Positions 54,084 through 64,000 of a DNA stretch of 64,000 bases are shown one piece after another. The notes beneath the pieces were generated by a model. It saw only the letters and a program-made list of their open reading frames with translations. It did no database searches and was not told the DNA's origin. Position 1 is the stretch's first letter; each line of letters starts with the position of its first letter. The position numbers and the translations under genes are program-made. This stretch comes from Hawksworthiomyces lignivorus (Eukaryota; Ascomycota; Sordariomycetes; Ophiostomatales; Ophiostomataceae), in contig NTMA01000112.1 of the NCBI GenBank assembly GCA_002917075.1, positions 62,001 to 126,000 on the forward strand, read 5' to 3'.

Positions 54084-56973
54084 GGCAGAGGATGTAACTG
54101 AGAGGCTGACAAAATGTTGTCACTTAGCAAATTGGACAGTGGAGCTTTCAGGGAAGTTAAAAAAAAAGAGGATGTGCTCAAATGTCTGGCATGTGACGAA
54201 GGGCTCAAAATAGGAAAAATGCCAATGAAAGTTAAGGAGCACACGACTACATATACTCAAACTCTTGGAGTGAAAGGCAGGGATATTATCACCCTAGTAA
54301 AAGCTCTACGTTTCAGCGGATTCATGCCAAGACATATCTTCGCCTTGTATAACTATACAGAGCGATACTATGTAGTAGTACTCCATCCTCCGTATTTGGT
54401 AAACAAGGAAATGAGTGGATCCTATATTTAGTGTGGGGGAGAATTGAGGCAGATAAGTCTTTACACAAGTGATAAAGAGGCTGGAAAAGTACACATGTCC
54501 CTCCTCAACCACGTACGGTTGGTCCCCTCTCTCTTTTTTGGCTGTATTCATGGTGATAGTCAGCATTCGACAAGAAAGCCATTATATAATAGGTGGGGAG
54601 TTTGCTCGATGGTATGAACTGCAATGAGCTGTGATACGTGGAACGGCTGGATGCCAAGGGATAGCGCCCGGAATGAGGACGAAGAGTTTGCCTAAAATAT
54701 GCCGACAGGGGCCCAAGTGACGTCACTGATCTCCGCTTTTCGAGATAAATGGTCCTGTTGGAATACGGTATTAATACGAGTTTGCGAAAATTTCTCACAA
54801 GCTCTTGGCGGCAGAGTTAAGAGTTTTCTCTATTCGGAACTTCCCTGCCGGTGTCTTGCAGTAAGATTGAGCTGTATTAATTCACTATCGAATCCTATGA
54901 CGCCTCTGTATAGAGTTGCATTGTTTTACCTTTTCAATTTAAGGTATCCAGGCACGAAAACTGTGGTGGCCGACTAGTCATTTTAGAGTACGGGGCGGTT
55001 TGAGCAAAACGCGCACCCCTTGTCAGGTAAAGGCTGCTTTGCCACTGTCAACACCAGATCATTGCTATCGGTAGTGTACCATACATACAATACTACGTCC
55101 ACCTACCTCGTACGAGTCGACGGCAGTAATCTAATTTCTTGCACGCAAACTATTTTCCGAGCCAAGCCACACAGCCACAGCACGTTACTATGAACCATCA
55201 CGTGTAGCGAGAGGAAACAGGCCATATTTAGTTCCGATTCAAACGTTGAAAATATTCATCTTCTTTGCTTCATCTGATAAGACAACTTGGCAAGATTGCA
55301 TTGTTTGACTGCCTCTAGCTATATAGATGTGTTGCGCAGATTCTTGATGAGGAGAAAGTACACGACATCCAAGATCAACGCTCAGTATATTATCTGAAAT
55401 AAAGTCCCAGTCGTTCAAAACATGTCTTTAGTACAAAGACAATACTTCGTAATGCAATTGACATGGTGGTTAAGTTAAGAAACTTCTCGTCAGTCAGTTG
55501 TACAACTACACGCGTTTTAATTAACAACACCATCCTACTAAAATAGTGCGTTCTATTTTCTCGGTCTCTAAAACTCTTATCAGTCTCCTTAAATACCTAC
55601 ACTGATGTGAAGCTTCACCTATATTGTGAGAACCGTTCGCAAAGATTCTGAATCATATCGCCACGGAAACCAAGAATGTGTCTCATTCACAAGCACTAAG
55701 TGAGCGAGTGTCAGAAGGTAGATTAATGGTCTAATTGAAGATCTTCATAAACATACATAGCTCAGAGTCTGTTGATGAAACTGTCGATACCGCTATCATT
55801 GATATACCCGAGAAAACTTGGCTAGCTAATGTTCAGGTAAAAGTCAATCCCAAATTATTCTAGTAAAGACCCCAAAGAGATGCATTTAGTGTATTATTTT
55901 ATAGACAATATATACGTAATGTCAATGCCTGACCTTATATCTGGACCTGCTAGGAGTGGCTCGGGCAAGGTCTCGGTAACCTAGAAGAATATATAGGGAT
56001 CCTTGCTGGCGGACTTATTTAGCGAGACAAAAAAGATGACACTTGCTCATAAGCTAGTCGGGAATATGGGCGAACGTGCAGGTAAGAAATTGGTAAATGT
56101 GCATTTGGAAAGTGCTTTCTATTACCGCTGAGGAAGACGACGGTACATTTTGATTTTATACTATGTAAGGAATAATGGGCGTGTATAACTCTAACGCAGT
56201 GACGAGAGATAGCAAAAGATTTTATTTACAGCCTATGCCAAACCATACCCGATACACCAATAAATCATCAACAGCTGGCCTGGGAGATTCCCGGACTTTT
56301 AGGAGTCGTCTTTCGGAGTTACCACCGACATGATTGTAGATTGTCTTCTTGGGAATTTAAACGGAGAATTTTATCTACTGACTTTTGCTCCTCTGGAGCT
56401 TTTCATTTTGCGAGTATCCCTCTTTGTTTCGGCCATGTTTAGCGTTAATGGATTTATGTAGTTACTATGAGGACATCGACCCATTTGAAGTCTCTGGTAA
56501 ATAATATTTTGCATTTTCTATGGACATCCTCCGTTATGTCTAATGTATGTCTGGAACATAGAAAATGATACATAATTTATACTATATTCTGTCTATATAT
56601 CTTCGTCATATCGTATTGCGATTGCACAAATTCTCTCTCCTACCCTGCCCGTCAGAATTAAAAACTCCACCATGTTGGCCAGACAAGTGGCGTCATTGCA
56701 CCATGAGAATTGCGTTCTTCAGATCATCCTTAACCAGATTCGTGGCTATGCTATACTGAAACTATTAACCGATATTTCCGATTTTCTCAATAAGCTTACT
56801 ATAAGACCTTTAAAGAGACTGTTTCCTTCATCAATTTGATGAGAGTCGTCTGCTCTTCTCCTTCCTGCGTCTTCATTTAGCGCTAAAATTATATAATATT
56901 TCTTTTACCCATCAACTGTATTCACGCAGTTGCCCACCGTGCTAATTTACTTTGTTCAATATTCACTTATACA
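54084..56973. other. 2.9-kb gene-poor region
   Basis: No gene supported. Frames at 54114, 54306, 54505, 54699 and 56565 are overlapping, low-information, and without family pattern. The right end is the presumed promoter of the luciferase-like gene. Confidence 0.45.
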
Positions 56974-58146
56974 ATGCCTGCTTCATCGGTGCGACCTGGG
57001 GGTCCAGTTCTCAAAGGGCCATGGGATTTTGAGGACAGTCCACTAAGTCGCGCTGGACGCCAGCCACTTCTTTTAGGCCTTTTTCTTGATCTTCAGGACC
57101 GGGGCCTTTCAACGTATCCTACGAGCACCACGTGGAAGTTTGACTACAATCTCGGGGTTGTCCGCAGAGGAGAAGAGCTAGGATTTGACCTCGCCTTCAG
57201 CCGTACACAGTGGCTACCTAAGGGCGGCTACGACGGGGAATCGTCTCTAGATGCCTTTGTCGCTTTAGGTGCCATGGCCGCTGTAACAAAGAGCATTCTT
57301 CTTATTTCAACGATGCATGTTCTTTATGGCCCACTACACCCCTTACATATTGCGAAGTATGGTGCCACCCTAGATCACATCGCTGAAGGTCGCTGGGGGA
57401 TAAACATTGTGACAGGCCATCGCGCAATTGAGCATGAGATGTTTGGTTGGCAGCGCATAGAACACGATAAACGGTACGAAATGGCAAGTGAGTTATTTGA
57501 CGTGGTCAACAGCCTCTGGCAAGAGACGGAGAATGTGACATATGAAGGCACTGTATCACCATGGAAGCTCGAGAACGCTTGGATTACACCAAAACCGAAA
57601 TATGGGCGACCAGTATTAATTAATGCAACGGGTTCTCCAGCCGGCATTGATTTTGCCGCGCAGTATTCGGACCTGATTTTTGTGACATCTCCTGGGAGCG
57701 CACACATCGAAAGCGCTTTGGAAACACTGCCTGAGCATATTAAAGTGGTCAAAGCAGCCGCAGAGGCAGCCGGCCGCAAGGTCAAAGTCCTCATAAACCC
57801 TATTGTTGTGTCACGCGATACCACTGAAGAAGCTGAGGCATATGCTCAGCGCATTGTGAATGGTATGGATGAAGCACGAAAACTTAAACAGACACAATTT
57901 ACGTATAATAGCGATGCGCATGCGTGGCGTGGACGTCTTGACCCCGCGCACAAGAAGGGCTATAACCTAGGAGGCAATATTGAAGTTATTGGATCACCTG
58001 AAATGGTAGCTGAGCAGCTTGAAGCCTTACACAAGACGGGTATTGACGGCGTGGTACTAAGCTTTTATGATTTCCGGGTTGACCTGGAACAATTCGGCAG
58101 CAGAATTCTGCCACTGCTCAAACAGAGATGTCTACGTGTGGATTAA
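56974..58146 (+). CDS. luciferase-like FMN-dependent monooxygenase (SfnG/RutA-like)
   Basis: Intronless 390-aa frame. It is recognisable as the bacterial-luciferase-like TIM barrel: an early L-L-L-G-L-F-L strand, then G-E-E-L-G-F-D-L-A-F. H-P-L-H-I-A-K-Y-G-A-T-L-D-H-I-A-E-G-R-W-G-I-N-I-V-T-G is the FMN/substrate core of SfnG, RutA and SsuD relatives, and E-H-D-K-R-Y-E-M and a late P-E-M-V-A-E-Q-L follow. Such enzymes use reduced FMN and O2 to cleave C-S or ring N-C bonds and need a separate flavin reductase, which I do not see here. It is clustered with an FAD monooxygenase, a Zn2Cys6 regulator and an MFS carrier. Absence of introns beside intron-rich genes is compatible with bacterial ancestry, not proof. 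Intact. Confidence 0.87.
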   Translation: MPASSVRPGGPVLKGPWDFEDSPLSRAGRQPLLLGLFLDLQDRGLSTYPTSTTWKFDYNLGVVRRGEELGFDLAFSRTQWLPKGGYDGESSLDAFVALGAMAAVTKSILLISTMHVLYGPLHPLHIAKYGATLDHIAEGRWGINIVTGHRAIEHEMFGWQRIEHDKRYEMASELFDVVNSLWQETENVTYEGTVSPWKLENAWITPKPKYGRPVLINATGSPAGIDFAAQYSDLIFVTSPGSAHIESALETLPEHIKVVKAAAEAAGRKVKVLINPIVVSRDTTEEAEAYAQRIVNGMDEARKLKQTQFTYNSDAHAWRGRLDPAHKKGYNLGGNIEVIGSPEMVAEQLEALHKTGIDGVVLSFYDFRVDLEQFGSRILPLLKQRCLRVD

Positions 58147-58595
58147 ATGTCGTCTTCCTCCTCCAAAAAGTCAATTTGAGTCTCAAAATGAAAGATGCAA
58201 ACAAATAGATCTTTTTTTGACCCTAGAATCACTGATGCCAGCTAGGCTTTTTTTTCTCTATCACAACCAGTGTTATCATGAATGAAGCCTCCGCAGGTTA
58301 TCTGAGCCCGTATTACATAAACAAACACAGCACATGTTAACAATAGCCAAGTGTAAAGCTTGCAACTCATATTAAGCATCATGCTTAAATATATATTTAT
58401 TTTCATCTCTGATATATAATGTCTTCGAGTATGTCTAGAAAAAATCTATACAAAGACTGCCAACTTCTAGGTCTACGTTTCCCTCCCACAATTAGTCTTG
58501 TTAGATGGCCTTATCCATCTTTTTCACGTCGAAATAGATTCTCCAAAAAAAAAAAAAAAAATTGAATTCATTTCCAATGAGCCACACTTTAGACC
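58147..58595. other. convergent intergenic region, AT-rich
   Basis: No supported gene. A poly-A run at about 58543-58560 lies near the 3' end of the FAD monooxygenase gene. The frame at 58498-58887 is antisense to that gene. Confidence 0.5.
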
Positions 58596-59955
58596 TTACT
58601 CGCTAAACTTTAGCGGTTTCTCAAAGGTATATTCGTGTAATTCATGGGCTTCTGTGTCTGATCCTTTCAAGAGAAGCAACAGCTTGAATAGCCGAGACCA
58701 TACTAGGAGACGGATAATGGTGTCCGTGATCCATACACCCCATGCGGTTTCTGGGTGCATGATGCGAAGTATACCAGGTGCTAACTTCTGTGCTCTAGCA
58801 ACCGTTGGACGTACTTTCTCATCGTATGCCTCCAACGCCAGAGTGACATCTCTTGGGTGCTCCATAAGAGCACCGGCCAGATTGTAGGCACCAAACATGG
58901 CAAGCGTCGTGCCCATTCCAGACAGATGTGAAGCACAGTAGCTTGGATATATTAGTATCTTTCTTTATAATTCAATAGGGTGAGATGACTCACGCTGCAT
59001 CGCCTAGCAGCACCACTCTGCCTTTGCTCCAGCTGTCCATCTTGATTTGGGCGACCATATCGTAGTAAAAATCTTGTGCTGCCATCATCTCCTTTACAAT
59101 TCTATCACTTTCCCAGCCAGCAGTCTGAAAATACTCTTTCATCAATTCTTTTTGCGCTTCTGGATTTCGTGGCTCCGATGTCGCATTTTCCACAAATCTT
59201 TTATCGTTTTCGTTGACCACTGTCAGATGTGCCGTCGACCGATTGTTTTGCTTGTCTGGCCTCACCGTAAGCAACCGGCGTCCTTCGGTGTGAAAACAGC
59301 GGCGGAAGTTGGAGTCTGTTTTGGACTGCGGCATGCTGAAGTAGGCAGAGAACAGGCCGAGCCGCCTTATCCTCTGCTCCTCGCTCTCGGAACCCCATAC
59401 TAATTTTCGCGTTGGGCTCTGTAGACCGTCAGCTCCCACCACGAGGCCAAACGACCGTGTTATCCCGCTTTTTGCAAAATGTACTGAAACTTTATCCTCA
59501 TTCTGCTGGATATCGTCAAGATAATCACCGAAAATATATTCTATTCCGGTTCCCCCGCCGCGCTCGACTGCATCACTGACTGTCTTGCTTCGTGTCCAGA
59601 GAATCTCCGCCAATCGTCCTCTCATAATCTCTATGTCACTAGTTGGATTGTGAATTTTTTCATCGCTTCCGCTTCCGAGAGAGGCCCAAACTTGGTTGTT
59701 CTTGGTGACCCACTGAACACCCTCTTCGCCTGTGGTTGAGGCCCGTATCACGCTCTCAACTCCTAGCTTTCGGATGATGGGTACACCAACCCCACGGATG
59801 TCAACATTTTGGCCCTGTGAGCGAAGCACTGATGAACGCTCTAGAATGGTAATTCGTGGCTTCTCTGAAGGAGGAAAGGGAGAAAGAAGCAAGAAAGTAG
59901 CTAGGGTTGGACCGGCAATGCCACAACCAATAATGAGAATGGATTCCGATGACAT
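58596..59955 (-). CDS. FAD-dependent monooxygenase (UbiH/salicylate hydroxylase type), two exons
   Basis: Exons are 59955-58994 and 58941-58596, totalling 1308 nt, coding 435 aa. The FAD Rossmann loop I-I-G-C-G-I-A-G is near residues 8-15. The DG motif is V-V-G-A-D-G-L-Q-S-P, and the GD motif L-L-G-D-A-A is split by the single 52-bp intron, then Y-C-A-S-H-L-S-G-M-G-T-T. Motif order and length fit single-component group A aromatic or TetX-like monooxygenases using NAD(P)H. The start is taken at 59955 (M-S-S-E-S-I), just before the FAD strand, rather than any upstream codon. It is divergent from the regulator at 60292 (336 bp), and its 3' end faces the luciferase-like gene. The pair suggests two oxygenation steps on one compound (inference). 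Intact. Confidence 0.88.
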
Positions 59956-60291
59956 GGTAGATAGGAATAAAAAGCCCGTATTGGTAGATGCAATATGAAA
60001 AAAAAAAAAATCATGACACTCCAATTTGAAATTAGACAAACATATTTATATAGACGTACACCTTCTAATTGTCATCAGGCTCGAGGTTTGCTTGGCTGGT
60101 GGCTTAGATTTGGAAGCGTATTGTTAAAATCCGACAACCAATCATGTTCCTTGCGCGGACTTTGGCCGGCTTTTGGGCATTATCCTCAAGATATTCGCCA
60201 AAATCCGTCATCCGGAATGCCCAGTCACCTAAGCATGATACACATTCAAATGAGCACCTAGTGTACGAATGAGCAGCAGATTGTTAACAAT
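59956..60291. promoter_or_regulatory. divergent promoter, FAD monooxygenase and Zn2Cys6 regulator
   Basis: 336 bp containing CGG-N7-CCG at 60156-60168, the spaced inverted triplet layout that Gal4-type zinc-cluster dimers bind. A CCAAT lies at about 60138. Autoregulation and control of the oxygenase by the adjacent regulator are inferences. Confidence 0.45.
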
Positions 60292-62802
60292 ATGGCTGAA
60301 GCGGATTCGACCCCGCGTGATAACAATACAGTCCCTCAGCTTAGCTGCGAGCTCTGCCGAAAAAAGAAGACTAAGTGTGATAAGCTTGAACCGTGTACTA
60401 CTTGTGTATTAGCTGGTGTTGCCTGCGTTCCTGTTCACAGATTGCGGCTCCCTCGCGGCCGTCATGCACCTCGATCTGCGCTCGTTCATGAAAATGCAAG
60501 GCAGCGCATCCGTCGACTTGAAGCACTCTTGAATGTTGTAAGCCCAACGTCTGTCGGAAGTAACACGACATACCGAACACCAAGACCAGTGAGCAAAACC
60601 TGCACATTGTCGTCGTGAGATGCAGTTTGAATTCAGCTGCTGATATTGGCATTCAAGTCTAGCACATATCAAAACCCTAAATTGTCCCATCCAGAACATA
60701 CGAGGCCTGATCCTATAACAACAGATGTGTCAGAGAAGCGAACACATTTGATCCAATGCCCCGACCATTTCTGGAAGGATCTAGCTGAGGAGGTGAGCAG
60801 AGCGTTTTCATTTGGTATCACATCTGTTCGACTTTTGGAAAACCTTGACGCAAAAGCTAATTCAAGTTCCCATTGGCTATTATTAGATCCATGGTCTCCG
60901 TGATGTATTAGACTCTGGATTAGATGATACCGAAAGCACTGCCCAGACATCCGGTCTGGTGGATATCACATCGTTTCGTCACGGAGTCGACATTTTAGGA
61001 CTGTCATGCACGAATAACATATACGACATCGACTGTGACTATGGATCTGTTACAGACGACAGGGAATTGACCGGCCAGCTGTGCCAGGTATATCTCAAAC
61101 AAGTCGATCCTATCACTAAAATCCTTCATCGGCAGTCTATAACGAAGTTGTTACTACAAGGAGGCAATTACTTAGGGTACCCCGATAGGCATAGATCAGT
61201 GAATGCTCTGAGCTGCGCAGTAATGTACTGCGCTATAAGCAGCATGACGGACAACCAATGTTCTCTAAAACTCTGTAGGGATAAGTCTAGCCTTTTGGCT
61301 GGATTCCGAAGAGCTTGTGAAGTTGCCATAGAAAAGGCGAATCTGCTCATTACAGAGGATATTACAACGCTTCAGGCCTTTGTTCTATATCTAGTAAGTG
61401 ATTAGACTGCTCAATCATTATAGCAACTGAAAATGGAATGTTTCTAATGTATGGACGCATATTTCAGACTGCTAGACGGATAGAAGAAAAAAGCAGAGCG
61501 GTTTGGACCTTGCTTGCTACAGCTGTCAGAGTGGGCAAGGCTCTGAATATCCACCTCGACCCAGAAAGCTTAGGGCGTCATGAGACCTTTTTCTCACAGC
61601 AAATGAGAAGGCGGCTGTGGCTCACCATATGTCTTATGGATATCCAGACCTCATTTGGAATGACTTCGCAGCCGCTCATTAGCATCGATGAGGCTGTATC
61701 TTCCTTTCACTTACCTGCCCATGTCAACGACTCTGACTTTGGCCCGAAGACAGAAGAGCCTGTTGCGGACAGAGAAGGCTTGACTGATACCACATATGCA
61801 ATAATCAAATATAAATTGCAGCATTTTGGGCGTCTTACACATTTTGGGACAACATGGAATAATAGCCAAGCAGCTCGTGCTGAAACCAGTCGCGACCGAA
61901 TGATATCACCGTCCATATTAAAGGGCTTCTCAGATAGGGATATACGACTCCAACTTGCACAGCAACTTGAACAAGATCTTCTGCGCTTTTTGCATCTCTG
62001 CGATCCGGAATCATCCCCATACGCTTGGTTTGTATTTCACAGCGTACATTGCTTCATAGCCGGAGCGCGGGTTACTGTTCTTCGACCGTTCCAACGGCTG
62101 CCAGCTGGCAGTCAGCCATTACCACCTAGAGTCCAGGGAGATACAGAATTACTGTGCTCTAGCATTAAAGTTCTTGAGAGAACAATGCTTGTGTTTACAG
62201 ACCCCCGCGGAGAAGGCTTTCGCTGGGGTGTGACAATACAGTGGCATGCTCTAGCAATTGCCATAGCTGAGTGTTATCTCTGCACGGACACGAGTATTCT
62301 TCGCAACGTCTGGCCAATCATCGAAGCATTGTATCAACATCATGAAGCGAGCACTGCAGACCTTGGCTGTAATAACCTCCGCGGGCCGCTCGTAAAGTTG
62401 ATGGAACGGACTCGCCAGAAGCTGAGCCTCAGATTAAAAGACGACTTGGTTATTAGAAGTGATGGTTCAACATGTCATGTTGAAAACGCTTCCAGCAAAC
62501 CAGCGTCGGATTGTGATCTTGGCCCTATTACTGGGGACCAAGAGTCGCTGCTCCCAGAGAATTCCTCTTATGAGTATCTCTCTTTCGAGTCTGGGACAAA
62601 ACAAATGTCTTCTACAGCGCCTCTCTCAATACAAAGGCCACATTTAAGTTCGTTGGCTCCAAGCAGTGTACGATCGGCAGATCCTCAATTTTCCACATTG
62701 CGTCTACCTTCGCCGGACAATGTGCTCGATATATGGGAGGATTTCGTATCCACTATTGCATTCGACGATTTTACGAATCTAGATTCATTTTTTTATCAAT
62801 GA
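60292..62802 (+). CDS. Zn2Cys6 / Fungal_trans transcription factor, four exons
   Basis: Predicted exons are 60292-60537, 60658-60792, 60887-61393 and 61468-62802. They total 2223 nt, coding 740 aa. The zinc cluster is Cys 19, 22, 29, 35, 38, 45 with K-K-K-T-K between the second and third Cys, followed by R-G-R-H and a short Arg/Leu coil. Splicing joins [12 protein letters not shown] and later Y-L-T-A-R-R-I. The body has L-Q-A-F-V-L-Y and [13 protein letters not shown], typical of PF04082. The C-terminus is acidic ([13 protein letters not shown]), a plausible activation region. It sits between the divergent FAD monooxygenase and the MFS carrier and is the natural cluster regulator. No lesions. 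Confidence 0.87.
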
Positions 62803-63109
62803 GTTTAAACGCAGGGCACGATAAGAGTTCCGATATGCACCATAACAGAGCATGTACGGAGCCTGGTATACACACTGGAGCACGGGATTTCTAAGTGCAA
62901 GAGCTTTCATGGTGCTTTGCCGTACCAGTTTCGAGTTCTACAATTGCCCATAGCCACAAACGAAAAAAGGGTTTAATTTTCAAAGAGGTTGCGCGAAAAA
63001 GAGTAAAAGAACCAAGTTCAAATACCGTGAGGTTTCCTGCATCTAATGCATGCTTTATTAATGCATGTAGAAGTGTATTGGCTAGAATGCTCCTTAGAAT
63101 GTAGCCAAA
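62803..63109. other. convergent intergenic region
   Basis: About 300 bp with no coding pattern between the regulator stop and the MFS carrier stop. Confidence 0.5.
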
Positions 63110-64000
63110 TTATGCTTTCCACTTAAAGTTCATTCGATTATCCGGCCCAATCATGGCCTCAATCCTGACCCAGAGCACAGAAGCCGTAGCAGCAAATAAT
63201 AACACGCTGACGAAAACTGACATGTTCAGGTAAGCACCAGGGCCTACAATCTCAGTATTTCCGCGGATTAACACACCGCTGACAGGCGTACCGACAAGAG
63301 TAGCCATACCACGTATCATGTAGAGGAAACCATTGACTGAGGCGAAATTCTGAGCACCGAAGATCTCAACTAAACTAGCAGGAAACAAGGAGACGTATGC
63401 GCTAGCGAATAGACCGTAGGAGATGGTGAAGGCAATGAAAAAACCACGGGAATCATTTGTAGAGCCGTAGTAAGTAGACGGGAGCCAGAAACAGACTGTA
63501 ATGGCAGCACTGATAAACGTTGTCAGAAACATCGTGTTGAGGCGACCCATGCGGTCAGCAAAAAATCCTATAGCAATTTTTCCTATCGCATTGCAGGCGT
63601 TGCTGAGCGCAATGAAGTTTGCACCGGCCGCAGTGCTGTAGCCTAAGGTTCGGGCATATGAAGCAAAGAAAAATACCGGCGTGTAGTATGCAGCAGCCTG
63701 GAAAATTGCCCCTAGGCCCTGGGCGACAAACTTGCGTGATTTTGCAACGCGCCAATCGACGAGGGGCACATTAAAAATGCCGTCCGCTCTGCTAGACCGG
63801 GACGCATTCTCGATGTTTATTCGAGCCTGGGATTGCGCTTCCCAGGTCATGGAGGCACTGGAGATAGAAGTGAGGACAAAGGAGAGAGCGCCTGCTACAC
63901 GCAAAGAATTCCGGAAGCCGACACCATCTACCAGCGCCTTGATGGCGGGAGCCCAGACAAGACCGCCTATGCCCGTTCCTGCTAAGATAATGCCCATCGC
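63110..64000 (-). CDS. MFS monocarboxylate-type transporter, C-terminal part (5' end off window)
   Basis: Open from the window edge to the stop at 63112-63110, about 295 residues. Motifs are those of fungal MCT-like (Mch) carriers: G-T-G-I-G-G-L-V-W-A-P near the start, then a central charged loop. A-A-A-Y-Y-T-P-V-F-F-F-A-S-Y-A, G-F-F-A-D-R-M-G-R-L-N (the MFS DRxGR loop) and A-S-V-N-G-F-L-Y-M-I-R-G follow. Six to seven hydrophobic segments fit the second half of a 12-TM protein. Family members move monocarboxylates or related acids; in this cluster it may import the substrate or export a product of the two oxygenases. The N-terminal half is outside the window, so integrity cannot be judged. 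Confidence 0.82.
   Translation of the reverse strand, partial: AMGIILAGTGIGGLVWAPAIKALVDGVGFRNSLRVAGALSFVLTSISSASMTWEAQSQARINIENASRSSRADGIFNVPLVDWRVAKSRKFVAQGLGAIFQAAAYYTPVFFFASYARTLGYSTAAGANFIALSNACNAIGKIAIGFFADRMGRLNTMFLTTFISAAITVCFWLPSTYYGSTNDSRGFFIAFTISYGLFASAYVSLFPASLVEIFGAQNFASVNGFLYMIRGMATLVGTPVSGVLIRGNTEIVGPGAYLNMSVFVSVLLFAATASVLWVRIEAMIGPDNRMNFKWKA

Noticed and set aside
1..64000. tRNA, rRNA or CRISPR features
   Set aside because: I saw no convincing tRNA B-box/cloverleaf, rRNA or spaced-repeat array; a tRNAscan run would be decisive.

Overview
This window comes from a filamentous ascomycete (Pezizomycotina-type) nuclear genome. The genes carry many introns of about 50-80 bp with GT..AG ends and CTAAT/CTGAC-like branch sites. 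The gene content also fits: three intact Zn2Cys6 regulators, a HET-domain gene, YAT amino-acid permeases, allantoate- and monocarboxylate-type MFS carriers, BVMO/FMO flavoenzymes, a fungal-type PF04199 cyclase and small secreted proteins. I cannot name the species. All product names come from motif and family recognition by eye; no database search was run.

Layout. (1) 1-296: the 3' end of a class I methyltransferase. (2) 1.9-16.1 kb: a catabolic-looking cluster in partial decay. It has a Ctf1-like Zn2Cys6 regulator (intact), a divergent Baeyer-Villiger monooxygenase (broken), an SDR (intact), a divergent PF04199 cyclase/hydrolase (intact), a second flavin monooxygenase (intact), a family III CoA-transferase (broken) and an acyl-CoA ligase remnant (broken and truncated). 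(3) 17-27.4 kb: a decay zone with a C2H2/Fungal_trans regulator pseudogene, one intact secreted stalked protein, a P450 pseudogene without its haem cysteine, a 5'-truncated LINE fragment and a HAK/KUP potassium-transporter pseudogene. Many inferred lesions here are CpA-to-TpA type, suggesting RIP-like mutation. (4) 28.3-39.8 kb: gene-poor, with a second secreted stalked protein, an intact ten-exon allantoate/pantothenate-type MFS carrier, dispersed repeat relics and a 66-aa cysteine-rich secreted protein. (5) 40.4-48.9 kb: an intact module made of a single-ORF crotonase/acyl-CoA ligase fusion, a divergent hotdog thioesterase, a Zn2Cys6 regulator and a YAT permease. (6) 49.5-54.1 kb: a HET-domain pseudogene and a second YAT permease. 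(7) 57-64 kb: a luciferase-like FMN monooxygenase, an FAD monooxygenase, a divergent Zn2Cys6 regulator and an MCT-type MFS carrier running off the window.

How the genes may work together (inference). Block 5 reads as a compact carboxylate-processing unit: permease import, CoA ligation, hydration or isomerisation of an enoyl-CoA by the same polypeptide, thioester hydrolysis, and a local regulator. The fusion combines the activities of bacterial CaiC and CaiD. The fusion and thioesterase share a 469-bp divergent promoter rich in palindromes, and an 11-bp motif there recurs upstream of the regulator gene. Block 2 looks like a ketone/ester or ring-cleavage pathway (BVMO, SDR, hydrolase, CoA activation) that has lost three enzymes. 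Block 7 looks like a two-oxygenase degradation or tailoring cluster with its own regulator and exporter or importer.

Exon structures were worked out by hand. In every gene called intact the exons sum to a multiple of three, but the splice sites remain predictions.
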